Shown: positions 1 to 10,934 of the stretch, one piece after another
Numbering within the stretch: position 1 is the first letter of the stretch
How the letters are laid out: each line of letters opens with the position of its first letter
NCBI GenBank assembly: GCA_025765615.1
Contig: JAIVFJ010000157.1
Location: 90,022-154,021 of the forward strand
Direction: 5' to 3'
Source: Zopfochytrium polystomum
Taxonomy: Eukaryota > Chytridiomycota > Chytridiomycetes > Chytridiales > Chytridiaceae
DNA length: 64,000 nt
Position numbers and translations under genes: made by a program
The notes under the pieces: generated by a model
Seen by the model: the letters and a program-made list of their open reading frames with translations, nothing else
The model's database searches: none
What the model was told of the DNA's origin: nothing

Positions 1-1857
1 GCAGGATAAAGTCACGCGCGCCCTCGTAGAGCAGTACGGCGATGCCGGCGTCCACCAGCTTCGGGATGACCGCGCGGGTTTGCGGCACCCCTTCTTCCTG
101 CAGGTAGTACGCAACGTCGTCGGAGCACTCCTGCCATCCGTTTTTTTGAAGCGACGTGGACAGAGGCAAGACGTGCAGCGCGGATTCCGTGGCGCTTTTC
201 TGGAGGCGGTGTAACAGATGAAGGGTGGTGAGGGAGGGGTGAGTTAAGTCAGCGTCTAGTTTTGTTGGCGCAACAAGCATCCCTCCCCACCAACGTTCGC
301 TCAATTGCAATCAGCTTACACCCAGATACGAAAGAAGACCATTGTCTTTTGCGTCCGTGAAGTTGCACGGCTGGTCAATATTGTAAATACTGGTACACGC
401 AACGTTGCTGTGCTTCGCCTTCCAGTCGCTGGCAAACTGGTACAAGTCGCAGGCGTAGTCGATGTTGGTGTAATTTCCAAACACCGCCCATCGGCACTGC
501 TGCGCAATACTTCCCGCCTGCGCAAGCGCCTGGGTGTCGGTCCCGAAGAAGCCGACCTCGTTGAGGAAATCAAAGTCGTTGATGGAGGCTGGAGGGTGGC
601 GGATCAAAGTGTTTCGGTATCAGCGAGAAAGCGAGGTGGGGGGGAAATACAAAGAAACCATTCACTAACATCGAATACTGTACTGGTTGTTGGAGTCGTA
701 CAGTCCGTTGCCGATTCCGACCCCCTTTATGTTGATCGACGTCCCGTCGGACAGGTGCTTAAACTGCAAAAGACCGTAGGCAATGTACGGAATGTACATT
801 CCCGCGTACGACTCGCCGGTAATATAGAGGCCAAACGATTTCGTCGCGGGGAAGATTTTGTAAAAGTTGTCGAGGAACGAGTAAAAGGTGTTTGCGATCT
901 GCCAAGGGGGGCCAGTCATTCGTTAACAAGAGTGGCAAGATTTTAGTCGAAAGAACGATTCGGGCCTATACCTCAAACTCTGTGGAGGGATACTCATCCC
1001 CATTTGCAACAGAGTACCCGACACCAACGGGTTGTTCGACGTACAGCATGTTTGCAACGGTGCTCCACGCATATGGATTCTGCTTGAGGGTCCCGTCGTC
1101 CTGCATCAAAACTGGGCCATTTTCTTCAAACATTCCGATCAGCGACGAGCAGCCGGGTCCACCGTTGAGCCATATGACCAAGTTCTGTGAGGTCGTGTTG
1201 GACGACGGGAAGTACCAGAAGAACAAGCTGCCGGTTTGGTACGTGCCGTTTGACTGGGATAGTTATTTTTTTCAATTGTTGGCGATGATTGGATCAACGA
1301 TCAGGAACGAAGGTGTAGGGTTTCGGATCAAGCATGTGTCTACTCACGACTGGGACATAACCGGCGTAGCTCGTGTTCTGATTCGATCCAGTGAAGAGCG
1401 GGACCTGCGGCACCGCGTACGATGCGGGATCTTCGATTCCCAAAGAGGGTCAGACACAACAGTGTGGCTGGGGTTCTCTCGGCCGATCGCCAGCAGACAA
1501 CTCACCCGTCGAGAAGGTTGCGGCCGCCTGGGCAAAGCTCTTTGCGGACAGGATCGAGTCGGTCAGCAAGGCCGCGAGATCGTCGCCGCTGGCGTCGCTG
1601 GCAAAGCGGCTGGACGACGAGGAAGCGGCGGGGCCGGCGGTGGCCGCGCGGAGGGCGGTGCGCAGGGAGGCAGGTGGTTGGGACAGGGCGACTGCGAGCG
1701 GGGCTGCGCACGTAAGGAGGAAGAAGACGCCGCAGAAGAAGAGCAGGTTGCGGCGGCGGGTCCGGTTGGAATACTCGGGGCGGGAGCGGGAGCCGGAGCT
1801 GGAACTGGTGCCGGGGTCGTCCCCGGCAGCGGCGGCGGCGACTGCGTCGACAGTCAT
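1..1857 (-). CDS. Serine carboxypeptidase (peptidase S10), 3' end off the left edge
   Basis: Secretory or vacuolar exopeptidase that removes C-terminal residues. Six exons read right to left: 1857-1506, 1430-1348, 1253-972, 898-670, 588-320 and 199-1, each bounded by GT-AG with consistent phase. The start at 1857 gives a Ser-rich lead and then one hydrophobic segment ([15 protein letters not shown]), so a signal anchor is likely. Family marks in order are SYAGYVPV, the oxyanion-hole block [10 protein letters not shown], the nucleophile block [13 protein letters not shown], and YEGARDFIL, which carries the catalytic Asp. The catalytic His lies beyond the window. Several NxS/T sites suggest glycosylation. 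Kex1-like and carboxypeptidase-Y-like members cannot be separated from this part alone. Confidence 0.9.
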
Positions 1858-2084
1858 GCGATGATCGGCTGGTTGATCGATCGGGTCACGTTTGTCTTCG
1901 ATGCTGCTGCTTCTTTTTCTTTTCTTGGTCTCCAACCTTTGCTCCTCGCCAGTTCCGAGTCCCAATAAACTGAGTACAGTATAATGCAACCATGGCCACA
2001 CTCCCCCACTCGGACCACACAGAGCCTCTGTGGGTGAGTTACCTTCTGCATGTTATTCTACCCACACTCACTCACACACACGCA

Positions 2085-2147
<63 letters not shown>

Positions 2148-2723
2148 CGGGTGCGCGTCAACTAATTTCCTCTCTCCCTCCTGTTTCTGCTGGCTCTCGT
2201 CGCGAGCGTCGTTTACCTTCACAAACCACCAGAGTCAAACCGTCCCGGAACTGCGAAAAAAGAGCGTTCCGTTCCGCATCCGAGATACCTGGTCTTGGCG
2301 CCTGGAGACGAGCAATGGCCGGCCCATTGGAAAGTCGGGTTTTCAGTCGCGAGGGTGGCACCGTTCCATGATTTCGCAATCATCGAACGAACTATCACTG
2401 CAAACATCGATACACTTGGAGTCTCCGTTTCCAACAATATCCCGTCGATCCACGAGAATTGTGTGCCCAACCTGAAGAAAAAAAAAAAAAAACCAAAAAA
2501 AAAAAACCAAAGGCTGTTGCGAACAGAGGTGAGATATGACGACGCTCAGACAGCGGGATAAGAAAATCCAAGAGCAAGAAAGGGATAGACCAGTGACTTC
2601 AAAAAGGCAACAGAAAGAGAACAAAACGTACCAAAAGCAGTTTGGAACATTGGAGTCAAGACGAAAATTTACAGGCCATGCCACAACGACGAAAAAAGTG
2701 TTGAGGGGACTACGACGCCAAAA
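1858..2723. other. Spacer with microsatellite and poly-A; no firm gene
   Basis: Lies between the start of the carboxypeptidase and the stop of the next gene. It holds a long CA repeat (about 2065-2146) and two poly-A blocks (about 2477-2506). On the minus strand a GTACGT donor near 2640 and a pyrimidine-rich tract ending in TTCAG near 2475 could splice two open segments into one reading frame ending at 2219. No domain is recognisable in the product, so I do not call a gene. Confidence 0.6.
2065..2146. repeat. (CA)n microsatellite
   Basis: Uninterrupted CA dinucleotides, preceded by a degenerate CACT/CACA stretch. It sits about 200 bp upstream of the carboxypeptidase start codon. Confidence 0.95.
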
Positions 2724-4495
2724 TCAGTCATCGTCCACCCTCACAAGCAAGCTCTGCTGCTCCTCCGGGACGGTCCGAGCCGCGCGACCGCCGCCGCCAG
2801 CGGACGTGGTCGTCGCGAGGGCCGCCGCGCCGCTCCCGCCGTTCCCACCGCCGCTGCGCCTCTCAGCGCGCCTTCGCCGCTTCCTGCGCTCGCGCATCCA
2901 GGACCCGACCGTCCAGTCGCCAAAAGCGGCGAGAACGGCGACGGCGGTGGAAATGAGCAGCAGGAGGCTGAGGAGGACGTAGACGACGACGAAAGGCGCG
3001 ACGCGGAGCTCGAGTTTGAGGTTGACCTGCTCGTACGCGCTGCCGAGTGGGTCGGCCAGGAAGGTGTATCGGGAGAAAGACGGGATGCGAGTCGATGCGA
3101 TCTCGCATTCCCCGCGACGAGTGGGCGCGCCGGGCATTGGGAACGGCTGGTGGGATGCGACGCAGTCCCTTAGTGTGGCGTTTTTGGCGTAGTCTCGCAT
3201 CACACCGCTGGATTTGGGTAGGGGCGGGAAGTGATGGTTGGCGAGCGGCAATGAATTCACCCAAATGTGAATTTGTCCAAAATACCTCATCGTGAGAGTC
3301 AAGTTTTTCGACGATGGCATCGACCAGCCTGATTGGATCACAATCGTCGATGATTCCGTGTTCGCTGGCGTAAATTCGACTGATTTTTGATTGTTTTCAG
3401 CCAATTCAGTCAAGTTGAACCGAATGCTGCCTTCGCCACCGTAGTACTCGAAGATAACTGCGGTCGATGCGTCCAGCGGAACGTCGAAATTGACGGCGAT
3501 CTGCAGGTGCGTCACATCCAAATTCGAACGTTAAAAAAAAAACAACGAAAAAAGGCCAACATTGCCAAGCTTAAGCTCGCGACAAGGTACGAACCGTTTT
3601 GTCCTTGACAGTAAACAGTTCATAATTGATGTAACCAAACGTTCCCATCGGTTCAGAGAACGACAAAGAGCGCTGTTCGGCAACCAAGGGCGGGACGCTG
3701 TTCACCCAGTGCGTCGTCATGGTCGCGAACCAGACGCTGACGGACTTGACCCAAAACTTTGTCGGCCCCTCGACGATGCATCCGTGTCCCGCGGGGCAGT
3801 GATGCCAGGTCATCAGATTGCGGAGCGCGTGTTCGTGGAAGTCACGCTTGAAGAGAACAAGACCGGTGATGCTGAGCGCAATGCCGATGAGGCCAGCTGC
3901 AGGGACGGACGATGTGGTCAGTTTTTTTCCCCCCCCGAGAATGAGGAACGAATTAGCCCCGCCCCGCCCCCACCCCCACCCCCACCCAGCAGCGTCGAAA
4001 GCAAACAGTGCGCAAACACTCACCGACGATCCAAGCCGCCTTTTCCGTCGCCCAACCCTTCTTGAGGCCTGCCCTCCGATCCTCGGCCTCTCGCTCCCAG
4101 TCGACGGGCACGAGGTCCGAGAACGTGATGGGGATGGAAAAGTAGCGGGTGACGAAGAGGTGGGCTCTGAAGCGGGTCGGGCTGTCGAGCGGGGCGGCCG
4201 GGGTGGTGACGGTCGGGGCGGAGAGGATCCAGCGCTGCTGCCAGCCAAAGAGGCCAAGGTGGAAGGCGACGGCGGAGGGGGCGTCGTGGTACCACGAGGA
4301 CGCGGACGTGCCTGTGGTCGGCGTGGGGCTGGGCGAGCGCGCCCCACCGCGGGGGTGCCTGTCCAAGAGCCGCCCGCCGTCATCGACTTCGTCGTGGCGG
4401 TCCGTGCGACGGCCGCGAGGGGGTCCGCCTTCGAAGACGACGCCGTCATCGACGGGGCCATCGTCCACGGGGAAGTTTGGCTGGTTGTGGCTCAT
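2724..4495 (-). CDS. Two-span membrane protein, unrecognised
   Basis: Three exons (4495-4024, 3896-3595, 3500-2724) join in phase to 516 residues. Residues 1 to about 155 are Pro/Asp-rich and likely cytosolic. A first membrane span lies at about 155-178 (GLIGIALSITGLVLF). A large lumenal or extracellular domain follows, with several NxS/T sites and conserved-looking Cys, His and Trp residues. A second span (VVVYVLLSLLLLISTAVAVL) is followed by a strongly basic tail. Exon 1 has the donor GTGAGT; exon 2 follows a CTGCAG acceptor; the second donor (GTTCGT) is non-canonical but keeps the frame. This looks like a type of fungal plasma-membrane or endomembrane protein with two anchors, but I recognise no family and assign no function. 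Confidence 0.75.
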
Positions 4496-4521
4496 TATTG
4501 TCTTTTCTTTATTTTAAGAAA

Positions 4522-4526
<5 letters not shown>

Positions 4527-4552
<26 letters not shown>
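4527..4552. repeat. Poly-T tract
   Basis: About 26 T residues just upstream of the start of the two-span membrane protein gene (start at 4495, minus strand). Read on the minus strand this is poly-A in the proximal promoter or 5' leader. Confidence 0.9.
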
Positions 4553-4760
4553 CTCCCTCGCTCTTCTCCTCTGTCCTGTCCTTTTGGGTTTGACGGGTTC
4601 GGTTTGTTGGACCGAAAAAAATCGAGACAAGAAATTTTCGAGGGTTGGAAGAAATAAATATCGAAACTCGATGAAACTCAAACCGGCAGGTCCTGGTGGT
4701 CCGAGTTAAATATTCTGTTAATGCGCTTCCGGATATTCTTATCTCCTTTCGTAACAGCGC

Positions 4761-5594
4761 TTACTCCTCCGCCGCCGCCGCCGCCTCCTTCTCCTTCTCC
4801 TTCTCCTTCTCTGCCGCAGCCGCCGCAGCCGCAGCACGCTCCCTAAACCTATCCCACGTCATCGGTTTCCGATCCGCCGACGCCAGGTACGGCCCGAGCA
4901 CCGCGTCGGCCCTGACGGCGTCCAGCAGCGCCTTGAACCGCGGCAGGCTCGCCCACCCAGCAACCGCGTCGTCGCCTTCGAGCGCGGCGGCCGTGAACTC
5001 GTCCTCGAACCGCTCGATCAGCAGCGTGGCCATGATGTCGACGTACGTCATTTCCGCGCCGAGGTAGAACGGGCCTTCTTCGACCCCGCCGCCGAGGACG
5101 GCCGTCGCGGGGTCCGCCTGGCGCGCGAGGAAGCGCTCGTGGTGCGCCAGGGTTTCCCGCAGGGCCTTGAAAAAGGCGGCGCGCGGCGCGTCGTCGGTTG
5201 CCGCTGCTTTCGCGTCGAGGAACCTTCGGAACGCTTCGCGGAGGTCGACGAGGCTCTCGGCCATGCTATCCGCGAGTGCGCGCGGGCGGTCGCCGGTGCC
5301 CGCGAGCCCCAGGCGCGCGGCGAGGAAGCGCTCGACGGCGTGCGACTGGCCGAGCCGTAGCAGCTCGGCGCCCGTCGCGGCGTCGGTTTCCACGAGGACG
5401 GGGAGCTGGTGGAACGGCATGCTCGGCTGCTCCGTGGCTGGGGATGTGCCCCACCGCTCGCGGGTGATGGTGTCGTCGGTCCAGGCGACACCCGCTTTTG
5501 TCAGGATCGCGCGGGAGAGCTCGCCGCCACCGCGGATGGGGAAGTAGATGAGGCGGTAGTGGGAGGACGAGGAGGACGAAGTGGTGGTGGCCAT
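4761..5594 (-). CDS. Glutathione S-transferase, sigma-like
   Basis: Cytosolic detoxification enzyme that conjugates glutathione to electrophiles. A single exon of 277 residues; I chose the ATG at 5594 because the upstream open frame is low-complexity and runs through the promoter repeat. The N-terminal thioredoxin fold begins at RLIYFPIRGGGELSRAIL; Tyr17 aligns with the catalytic Tyr of sigma-class enzymes. The cis-Pro segment QLPVLVE and the glutathione-contacting LGQSHAVERFLA block are present. The helical C-terminal domain contains MTYVDIMATLLIERF, where the family keeps an N-capping Asp. The length (about 200-230 is usual) is extended by a Ser-rich start and an Ala/Lys/Glu tail (EKEKEKEKE) that is probably disordered. 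Confidence 0.88.
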   Translation of the reverse strand: MATTTSSSSSSHYRLIYFPIRGGGELSRAILTKAGVAWTDDTITRERWGTSPATEQPSMPFHQLPVLVETDAATGAELLRLGQSHAVERFLAARLGLAGTGDRPRALADSMAESLVDLREAFRRFLDAKAAATDDAPRAAFFKALRETLAHHERFLARQADPATAVLGGGVEEGPFYLGAEMTYVDIMATLLIERFEDEFTAAALEGDDAVAGWASLPRFKALLDAVRADAVLGPYLASADRKPMTWDRFRERAAAAAAAAEKEKEKEKEAAAAAEE

Positions 5595-5690
5595 TATTTT
5601 TCTGCCGTTTTTCTTCTTCTTTGTTGGTTGCTGCTTGGTTTGGCTGTGTCTTGAGAGAGTGTGTGAGGAGAGGGAGTTTGTTCGAGTGTG

Positions 5691-5692
<2 letters not shown>

Positions 5693-5730
<38 letters not shown>
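5693..5730. repeat. (GT)n microsatellite in the GST 5' leader
   Basis: Dinucleotide GT run lying between the TATA-like box and the start codon of the glutathione S-transferase gene. Confidence 0.95.
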
Positions 5731-5732
<2 letters not shown>

Positions 5733-5750
5733 GTTTGAGGGTGTGTTGCA

Positions 5751-5757
5751 TTTATAG
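5751..5757 (-). promoter_or_regulatory. TATA-like box of the GST gene
   Basis: CTATAAAT on the minus strand, about 160 bp upstream of the start at 5594. The spacing fits a TATA box with a long 5' leader containing the GT repeat. Confidence 0.45.
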
Positions 5758-7004
5758 CGGGAATGGGATGGGGATGATGACATAGGAGGCCCCACGAAAA
5801 AGTTCAGGCGAGACACTGCGAAAGAAAGACAGGCGTGTCGACGACAAGCGGCCTGTCTTGATCTGTTTTGCGGCCAACGTTGTCTCCACCCTTCTTCAGC
5901 TATAATTCCTTTCTCGCCTCTTTTCTTTTGGTTCCGCCTTGGATATGGACAGTAAATAAGGCGCAACCCCCTTCCCCCCCCCACAGGCCCCGTTCCGGCG
6001 CTCTCCGCACCGCACAGCGTTGTTGAAAGTACACGCAAATTTGCCAGTTCTCGGTTCGATGTTGCCATGGGCGTCCACAAGAAACTCGACTTGAAATTGA
6101 ACGGTTTTGTCGAACACGGGTTCCGCGTAACATCAAATTCGCAGCTAAATCGATTGGATAATGCCACCGAAGTGTGACTGGAAAGAAAAAAAAAAAGGAA
6201 AAAGGGATTGATTGACGGTGCAAGACTTTCGATATCCATAAAATGGTAAACGGGACCCGCTGTGTTGTTGATCGAACAGTTAAATATGAGGCCATTTCTT
6301 TTCAAAGAGAGAAAAAATGTTCCCCATTATTTTTTTTCCATTTTCGACAGCGCGCCGGCCGCGGTGCAAACGGTACACGGACCCAGCGGGGGGTGGAAGG
6401 GGGGTGGAGGGAGGGCTGTTTGGGACCCGTGCGCGTAGCACACAGAAAGAGTAAGTTTCGCGGAGAGTTTCGCGGAGAGTTGTGGGTGGTGTGTGTGGTG
6501 TAGGAGGGAGCTTTGCGTTTGGGAATCGGAAACGTAGTGTGTGCGAGAGGAGGGCAGGGCGGAGATGGAAAACGAGAGAGTGTGTACGCGCAAAACAGAG
6601 AAAAAAGGGGGCAGTCGCAGGACAGGAAAGCATCGTGAACTTCCTCACAAATCACCCCCTAACGCGAGAAACACTCTCTGTCGGTGGGGGGGCAATGGAG
6701 CCAGTAAGGGTCAAAAAGTTACAGAAAAAAAAAGAGTAAGAGCGAAGCTGACCCCCCTATTCCATCGATTCAGTACAAATAAACTTGGGGAAAACCAACA
6801 AAATGAAAGGATGGTAGTGTTCGGGGGTAGATGTTGGTGTGCGCGAGGGGAAAAACCAACGAAATCATGAAAATAGACAAGAATCTGGGGGGGAAAAAAG
6901 GCATTCGGGTCCAGACCAGTCAACGAGTTGAACTCGCCAAATGGCCCCGCGCTTACGTGACGTAAGGACTAAAAAAACGGGGGGGAACAAATCGAACTCG
7001 ACTC

Positions 7005-10000
7005 TCAGTCGTTCTTCTTCGCCTGGATCCTGTCCGCCCAGACGTCGTCTGGGATATGGAACAGGTACACGGCGAGGATCATGACGAGCACGCAGGCGGC
7101 GCAGCCAAAGATGGTGCCCCAGAATGCGGCGGTGGGGCCGGAGGGCGGCAGGCCGGGCGAGAAGATGTAGCCGGACAGGTCGGAGCCGAGGTTGCCCGCG
7201 GCGTTGCCGCGCGTCGGGACGCCCGCCGCGGCGCAGGTCTGGTTGTACGCGGCGTCCATCAAGTCGTCTGCCCCCGGGATTTCGTCGGGGTTGACAATGA
7301 GGGTAGCCGCGAAGCCGTAGTCGCGCAAAAAGGTGTTTGTCGAGTGGAGAAGCCACACGCCCGCGTTCTCGTTGCGGAATCGGATCACGGCGTACGACGC
7401 CGGTGGGATCTGGACCGTGTCGCGGGTAGGGTATCCCGAGGCCGTGTCGTCGCCGCCGGCGCCGCCGTCGTCATCATCGTCGGCCTTGCGTTGCGTGCCT
7501 TCGCGGCGTTTGCTGTCGTCGCGGTTGTCGTCGGGCAGCGCGTCAAAGTTCTTGCTCGGATCGAACGGCAAGTTGTCGACGTCGACGATCTGGAACGAGT
7601 GGCCGTGCAGGTGGAAGGAGTGCGCGTTGGTGATGTCTTGGTTGAGGATAACGATTTCCGTCACCCCGTCGTCGATCACGTACGGGATCGTGTCGACGCC
7701 GTACACGGTCGGGTCGCTCTTCAGGGTGTCGCCGATGGTCAATGCGGTGATCAGGGAGGGAACTTTGGGCTGGATGTATGCGGTGTTGTTGAACGTCCCG
7801 CGGGCCGATCCGTCGGCCATCATCTGCACCGCGGCGTCCAGGACGATGCGGCGCGTCGGCTTCAGGACCTCGGTTTTCTTTGCCGGGACGAAGGTTCGCA
7901 GCATACTGTCATCGTAGAGGATGAAGGCGTCGCTGCTTTCGGTTGTGTCGATCGCATCGCCGTACGGGTTGTCGGGACCGTACGATACAGTGAGGAATGT
8001 GCCTAGCAAGTCCGAGAACGGGACGGTTAAAACATTTCCAAAACAAAACAATAAAAAAAAGCAGGCGGTCGCACTCACTCAATGCTCCAACCGGCGCCTC
8101 GGTTCCATCAGCGTCCGCGTTGCCGACCTGCTGCGTGACATGCATCATGTAGTTGATGATGGTTGTGTTCTGGTCGTGCATGCCTTCCACCAACACACCG
8201 AACCGCTGACCGGGCGCAATCGTCAAAGCTGTCACCTCGTACTCCTCAACGGGGAAGCCGTCGACCTCGACGATGGTCATGTTGTGCGAGTCGATGGCCA
8301 CAAACATGGACAGTTGCGAGGCAAAGGAGATGAGGCGGAGCATGTACTTCTCGCCTGAGTTGAAATGCACTGAAGCGTTGGCGACTTCGTTAACGATGAT
8401 TGCTTCGGGCTTGGGGAGAACACCCAGAGGGTTCAGAGTGCTTGAGAACGTGCCAAAGAGGGAGCTGTACTCCTCGTCGTACCATTCTGTAAAACAAGAG
8501 AAGAATTCAGCGGGGGTCAGTGGGAACAGTTCAAGGATCACGTACCAGAGAGAGTGACAACGTAGTCGTCCCACTTTGGATCCGAGGTGCTGCGCACAAT
8601 CAAAGGAACACGGAGACCGTCAACAGATTGTCCCTGCACAAAGCGGGAATCAGTCAAGCAATCAAACTTTATCCATACGAAGGTTATATATATTTACCGC
8701 GTAGCTTCCCTCAATGTAGAAGGTCCCAGTCTGGTTCAGCAGAACAGTGTAGGTGTAGTTCGACTTGGCGGGAATGGGGCTGGGAGTTTGTCAGTCCAGC
8801 TTGTTCAAGATGGAAGTGCAATCAACTGACCATTGGTTGACCATCGGGTAGCCATCGTATTGAGGTGCGCCGGTTTGGTGGATTCCAAAGAAATGCAGAG
8901 CGGTGGGAACATCCAACTTGTTGCTCTGGAGCCAGGAGTCAGCGAAGCGAGAGAAAAAAGAAAAAAAAAGAAAAAAGAAAGAAAAAAAGAAAACATCCCC
9001 CACAGCCCTTCCGAGGTTAAAAACTCCAAATTTTGTTGTTCAGCAGTATCTTACGTACCAAATTGATAGTCAGCGTGTCGCCAGTGTTGGCGTAAATGGC
9101 CTCAGGGGGCCAGACACCGTTGACGCCAATCATGCGGCGAGCACCGAGGTCTTTAAGGTTGACGTTCACGTAGCCGACCTCCCAGTCGAGCTCGACGACG
9201 TTGGTGGGGCAGTCTTGACCGACAAGGTCGGTCAGCTTGTTGAACGCATGGGTGACGTTTGAAGTGGACGACCCGACGACAATGTCAAAGGTGGCTTGGT
9301 ACTGCGTCCACGCGTGGGTGGAGAGCTGGGCGGAGAAGAGAACGTAGCCGTCGGCGGTTGCGTTCTGGTTCGCCATCTTCTTCATGGGGATGGTGGTCTC
9401 AAAGAGATCCGCTCCAGGGACGTACCAGTCGGGGTCACGCACTCCGTAGGTGTAGACCAGGTTGACTGGGCTGGAGGCAAGGTCTTGCTGAACCTGTGAA
9501 ATGACTCGGGGGTTAAAATTTCAAATTCGCTCTCTGCCCTTGTAAGTGTCCCTACCGCGGCAACGATGGTGGCGGTCCAGTTGAGCTTGTCCTGAGGTGA
9601 GACGCAGCTCAAGCTGCGGGCGTGGAAGACACGAGGCTCGATTGGGAAGAAGGCGCCATTGTTGTCAAACGTAGCAATGGTGCCGTTTGAGAATGCGACC
9701 GAGACAGAGTACTGTGACACTGTCTTGTTTGCGGCACTATGAGAGAAAGAGAAGAACTATCAAGGAGGAGGGGGTTCGTTAGGGGGTTAGGAGTTGTCAT
9801 TTGAACAAAAATTTGAGCAAAAACGCAACGGCTACGCCCACCTACCTGGAAAGTCTCCTTGGGGTAACCGCCTGTGGCAACTGCGCCTTTCACGGCCGAC
9901 GCACGAATCTTGCTACCGTCGTCCTTTGCATTGAGAACGACAGACGTTACATTGGAAAGTGTGGTGCGGACCCTGACTTCGCCGGTGAACGTCAGGACGT

Positions 10001-10934
10001 TATTGTCGCCAATGTCGTAACGGGCGCCGTGGGGCTTGACGTCGTAGGGCACCAGCACGTCGGAGAGGACGGATTTCTTGGGCACGGTCTCCATGATCTT
10101 TTGCAACGAGACGACGCAGGCGTCAAAGTACTTCTCCTGGCTGTTGAGCTTGGAGATGGTCGCGTTGCCGTCCGAGCTGAAGATGCGCAGATCGACGTTC
10201 GTTGCGGCAGGGCCGACAATGAGAGGGTCTTGGACGGTGCCGTCGAGGTACTCCTTGACAATGTTGAAGTCGTACACAAGGTTGGTCGAGTCGAACATGA
10301 CCTTGTTGTCCTCCTCCGAGACGATGGCCGGATCTTCATCGTGTTCCACTCCGCCCAGCGTATGGGCGCACGCGATGAGGGTGATGAACTCGGACTGGTT
10401 GAATCCCATCAGCGAAAAGTTTCCAATGAGCTGCGGCAGGGTATCGGTGGTGTGGGACGGCCGGAAGGCGTCGGGAGGGTTTCCTTCCGTTGCGTCGATT
10501 CTACCCAGACGCAGCGGGATGGAGGGGCCATCGCACAGCGCGACGGCGGCGACAATGTGGGCGACCTCCGCGTCCGAGATGGAGAGGCGGGAGTTGTGGT
10601 AGTTGGTTAGGTGGAAGTAGACCTCGTTGAAGGACAGGACGTTTTCGGTGTAGTTGAGCTCGTAGCGCAGAGAGGCGTCGATGCCCCTGACGCCTTCCTT
10701 GGCCAAGTGGCCCGCGACGTCGTGAAATGCCATGCGTAGGGTGACGGCGTTGAAGTCTGAGCAAGGGACAAGCGGCTCCGTGAAGCGCGAGGCGGCGTAG
10801 CCATTGTCTTGGTAGACGACCCACTCGAGCTCGTCCCAGCGCGGGGACGGCCAGGTCGGGACGGTGGCGGCCGCGCTGTTGGCGGCGGCTATCGCTATGG
10901 CGCCAGTGACCACGGCGGCTTGCAGCAGCACCAT
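7005..10934 (-). CDS. Heme peroxidase fused to a Fet3-like multicopper-oxidase region with degenerate copper sites
   Basis: Eight exons (10934-9846, 9756-9556, 9493-9059, 8925-8831, 8779-8698, 8633-8546, 8486-8079, 8002-7005) sum to 1131 codons plus stop, with all phases closing, so this is one gene. Residues 1-23 form a signal peptide. Residues about 30-330 are a class II-like heme peroxidase: distal Arg67 and His71 in RMAFHDVAGH, and proximal His191 in ACAHTLGG. Residues about 540-1085 match Fet3-type oxidase: PPEAIYANTGDTL, VNQCPIPAKS, and HSFHLHGHSF with His927, 930 and 932. One membrane helix (about 1093-1114) and a short tail follow, as in Fet3. Copper ligands are mostly lost: Phe588 for His, EGS (630-632) for HSH, and HSTNTFL for HCHxxxH, so the T1 Cys is Ser. 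It is divergent from FTR1, implying a role in iron uptake; the peroxidase half is probably the catalyst (inference). Confidence 0.9.

Larger units (their letters stand above)
5595..7004. other. Intergenic region between GST and the peroxidase-oxidase gene
   Basis: Contains the GST promoter and the 3' flank of the upstream gene. It has A-rich runs near 6183-6200 and G-rich runs near 6390-6420. Open frames here are short, low-complexity and unmatched to any family, so I see no gene. Confidence 0.6.

Noticed and set aside
1391..1968. Long plus-strand open frames opposite the carboxypeptidase first exon
   Set aside because: GC-rich antisense shadows; the minus strand has signal-anchor and spliced peptidase motifs in the correct order.
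4761..6305. 514-codon version of the glutathione transferase
   Set aside because: The added N-terminus translates the GT repeat and promoter; the conserved fold starts just after the ATG at 5594.
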